Positions 5,555-7,210 of a DNA stretch of 7,210 bases are shown here, one piece after another (positions within the stretch are counted from its first letter, which is position 1; each line of letters starts with the position of its first letter). Source of the stretch: JAKPNF01 sp031556275 (GTDB lineage Bacteria; Verrucomicrobiota; Verrucomicrobiia; Opitutales; JAKPNF01); the NCBI GenBank assembly GCA_031556275.1, contig JAVBTG010000177.1, positions 1 to 7,210 on the forward strand. Direction: 5' to 3'. The notes below the pieces were generated by a model. The model was not told the origin of the DNA. It made no database searches and was given only the letters and a program-made list of their open reading frames with translations. Both the position numbers and the translations under genes were made by a program.

Positions 5555-6406
5555 ATGTCAGAAAACGTCTCGCACGCCCCGACGCACGACAATCCGCGTA
5601 TCGCCACAGAGTTAAAAAATGTCACGCCCTCCAAACTGGAGGTGCGCGACGTGTGCAAGACGTTTAAGGCGTTCGGCAAGGGCGAGCCGGTGACGGCGCT
5701 GGAGGATATTTCGTTAAAAGTGGACGAGGGGGAGTTCGTGTGTCTGGTCGGGCCTTCGGGCTGCGGAAAGTCCACGCTGCTCAACCTGATCGCGGGGCTG
5801 GACAAGCCGGACTGCGGCGAGCTTTTGATCGACGGGGCCCCCGTCGGCGGGCCCGGGCGTGACCGGATGATGATGTTCCAAGAGCACGCGCTGTTCCCGT
5901 GGCTCGACGTGTTCGGCAACGTGATGTTCGGCCTGCGGCTGAAACCGGGGCTCTCCGAAAAGGAGCGTAGAGAGGTGGCGAAATTTTATCTGCATCTGGT
6001 GGGGTTGGAAAAATTCATGCACGCCGCCATCCACGAGCTTTCGGGCGGGATGCGCCAGCGCGTGGCCTTGGCCCGATCGCTCGCGCCCAACCCGCGCGTG
6101 CTCTTGATGGACGAGCCCTTCGGCGCGCTCGACGCGCTCACCCGCGAGAACCTTTACGGCGATCTGCAGACCATCTGGTCGAAGCGGCGCAAAACGATTT
6201 TGTTCGTCACGCACAATATCCGCGAGGCCGTCTGTCTGGGCGACCGCGTGGTGCTGTTTTCACCCCACCCCGGACGGATTCGGGAGGAATTTAAAGTGGA
6301 CTTGCCCAGACCGCGCAACATCAACAGCCGATCGTTGGCGGAACTGGCCTCGACGATCACCGCCGCGCTCAAAGAGCACCTGAGTGTGAAGGAGGTGGCC
6401 GAATGA
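5555..6406 (+). CDS. ABC importer ATPase subunit, SsuB/TauB/NrtD-like
   Basis: This peripheral membrane ATPase (283 aa) hydrolyses ATP to drive uptake through the adjacent permease. All nucleotide-binding motifs are intact: Walker A GPSGCGKST at 66-74, Q-loop FQEHALFPW with Gln109, signature LSGGMRQR at 162-169, Walker B RVLLMDEP at 181-188, D-loop GALD at 190-193 and the switch His220 in FVTHN. FQEHALFPW, DEPFGALD and the HNIREAVCLGDRVVLFSPHPGRI stretch (220-242) are characteristic of the sulfonate/nitrate/taurine importer subfamily. The first 27 residues are an unusual polar extension before the ATPase fold begins at LEVRDV. No better start codon lies nearer the fold, and no Shine-Dalgarno site precedes the ATG, so translational coupling with the upstream gene is possible. 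Its stop overlaps the permease start (ATGA). Confidence 0.95.
   Translation: MSENVSHAPTHDNPRIATELKNVTPSKLEVRDVCKTFKAFGKGEPVTALEDISLKVDEGEFVCLVGPSGCGKSTLLNLIAGLDKPDCGELLIDGAPVGGPGRDRMMMFQEHALFPWLDVFGNVMFGLRLKPGLSEKERREVAKFYLHLVGLEKFMHAAIHELSGGMRQRVALARSLAPNPRVLLMDEPFGALDALTRENLYGDLQTIWSKRRKTILFVTHNIREAVCLGDRVVLFSPHPGRIREEFKVDLPRPRNINSRSLAELASTITAALKEHLSVKEVAE
6389..6396 (+). promoter_or_regulatory. Perfect Shine-Dalgarno site for the permease gene
   Basis: AAGGAGGT lies inside the last ATPase codons, 6 nt before the ATG at 6403. It fixes the permease start and shows that this organism's ribosomes probably use the standard anti-Shine-Dalgarno sequence, although several other genes here lack such a site. 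Confidence 0.8.
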
Positions 6407-7191
6407 GCGCGTGGATCAAACGCTGGTGGGCCCCCGCGATGGGGCTGCTTTCGCTGCTACTGGTTTGGGAGGCGCTGACCCTGCTCAAAATTTGGCCCGA
6501 CTATGTGCTGCCCGCGCCCACGCAGGTCGCCCAATATCTGTGGGCCGCCACCTGCGACGGCTCGCTGCCGATGGCCGTGTGGGTGACGATCAAGCGTTTG
6601 CTCTTGGGCTACGCGCTGGGCTTGATCATCGGCATTCCGCTGGGGCTTTTGTGCGCGCAGATCCGGTTTTTCCGCGACTCGCTGGGCACGCTCGCGCTGG
6701 GGTTGCAGGCGCTGCCCTCCGTCTGCTGGGTGCCCTTGGCGATCATTTGGTTCGGGCAGTCGGAGGAGGCGCTTTTGTTCGTGGTCTTGATGGGCACGGT
6801 GTGGTCGCTCATTCTCGGCACGCAGCACGGCGTGGCGAACATCCCCCCCATTTACATCCGCGCCGCGCGCACGATGGGTTCGAAGGGGCTGAAAATGTGG
6901 GTGACCGTCATTTTGCCCGCCGCGTTCCCCAACATCGTCGGCGGCATGAAGCAGGGCTGGGCGTTCGCGTGGCGTTCGCTGATGGCGGCGGAAATTTATG
7001 TGACGATCCTCACCGGATTCGGCGTGGGGCAGCTGCTGCACTACGGCCGCGAGCTCAACGACATGGGGCAAGTCATAGGCGTCATGTTCGTGGTGGTGCT
7101 CGTCGGGCTGTTGGCGGACAAGATTTTGTTCTCCCCGTGGGAGCGCATGCTGCGCCGCCGCTGGGGGATGGACATTCCGGGCGGCAACTAG
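6403..7191 (+). CDS. ABC importer permease, SsuC/TauC/NrtB-like
   Basis: This 262-residue inner-membrane protein would form the translocation channel, probably as a homodimer. About six hydrophobic segments are visible: near residues 12-29, 65-84, 96-116, 123-140, 180-205 (weaker) and 224-242. The cytoplasmic coupling loop (EAA motif) is at 154-173, AARTMGSKGLKMWVTVILP, which docks on the ATPase. VLPAPTQV at 35-42 near the N-terminus and AWRSLMAAEIY at 189-199 are typical of the nitrate/sulfonate/taurine permease family. The start overlaps the ATPase stop by 4 bp and has a perfect ribosome site, so translation is coupled. The gene is complete and ends 19 nt before the window edge. Confidence 0.95.
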   Translation: MSAWIKRWWAPAMGLLSLLLVWEALTLLKIWPDYVLPAPTQVAQYLWAATCDGSLPMAVWVTIKRLLLGYALGLIIGIPLGLLCAQIRFFRDSLGTLALGLQALPSVCWVPLAIIWFGQSEEALLFVVLMGTVWSLILGTQHGVANIPPIYIRAARTMGSKGLKMWVTVILPAAFPNIVGGMKQGWAFAWRSLMAAEIYVTILTGFGVGQLLHYGRELNDMGQVIGVMFVVVLVGLLADKILFSPWERMLRRRWGMDIPGGN

Positions 7192-7210
7192 ACGCGAAAT
7201 GGAATTCCCC

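Noticed and set aside
7199..7210. ATG at 7199 that could start a fourth gene of the importer operon
   Set aside because: Only four codons are inside the window and no Shine-Dalgarno site is seen, so it cannot be supported.
1..7210. CRISPR arrays, insertion sequences, tRNA or rRNA genes, prophage or toxin-antitoxin genes
   Set aside because: No spaced repeats of CRISPR type, no transposase, no terminal inverted repeats and no structured RNA gene were seen on either strand.

Overview
This window comes from a GC-rich bacterium. It carries ordinary housekeeping genes, one nutrient-uptake operon, and the 5' part of a divergent sensor gene. The lipoprotein signal on the binding protein and the apparent periplasmic sensor suggest a diderm (Gram-negative-type) cell. 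The style (few Shine-Dalgarno sites, a basic N-terminal tail on PyrH, pyrH-frr-proB order) would fit a PVC-group bacterium such as a verrucomicrobial relative. That placement is inference from general impression only; no marker in the window proves it.

Layout: (1) Positions 1-1102, minus strand, hold the first 367 codons of a secreted or membrane-anchored sensor protein that runs off the left edge. Its fold resembles the ABC-transporter-substrate-binding-like sensor domain found at the N-terminus of many histidine kinases. (2) Positions 1103-1508 are a divergent, partly AT-rich non-coding region with palindromes and a possible rightward promoter. (3) A 106-codon gene of unknown function (1509-1829) has a strong ribosome-binding site. 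(4) pyrH (UMP kinase) and frr (ribosome recycling factor) follow; a promoter-like element overlaps the first possible pyrH start, and a terminator-like hairpin follows frr. (5) proB (glutamate 5-kinase with PUA domain) is followed by three 10-bp-phased TGAACA repeats and a strong intrinsic terminator. (6) An ABC importer operon of the nitrate/sulfonate/taurine family follows: lipoprotein binding protein, ATPase, permease. It is driven by a promoter whose spacer and -35 box contain a 7+7 bp inverted repeat.

How the genes work together: PyrH makes UDP for RNA and cell-envelope precursors, Frr recycles ribosomes, and ProB starts proline synthesis. The last three genes form a complete ABC importer: the lipoprotein captures a small (probably anionic or sulfonated) solute, the permease forms the channel and the ATPase powers it. 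The substrate cannot be fixed from sequence alone.

I found no clearly new biological system. The most useful points are regulatory: two promoter-like elements that share an extended motif and lie almost on top of their start codons, a candidate operator in the importer promoter, a possible tiny transcript downstream of proB, and an unassigned 106-residue protein upstream of pyrH.
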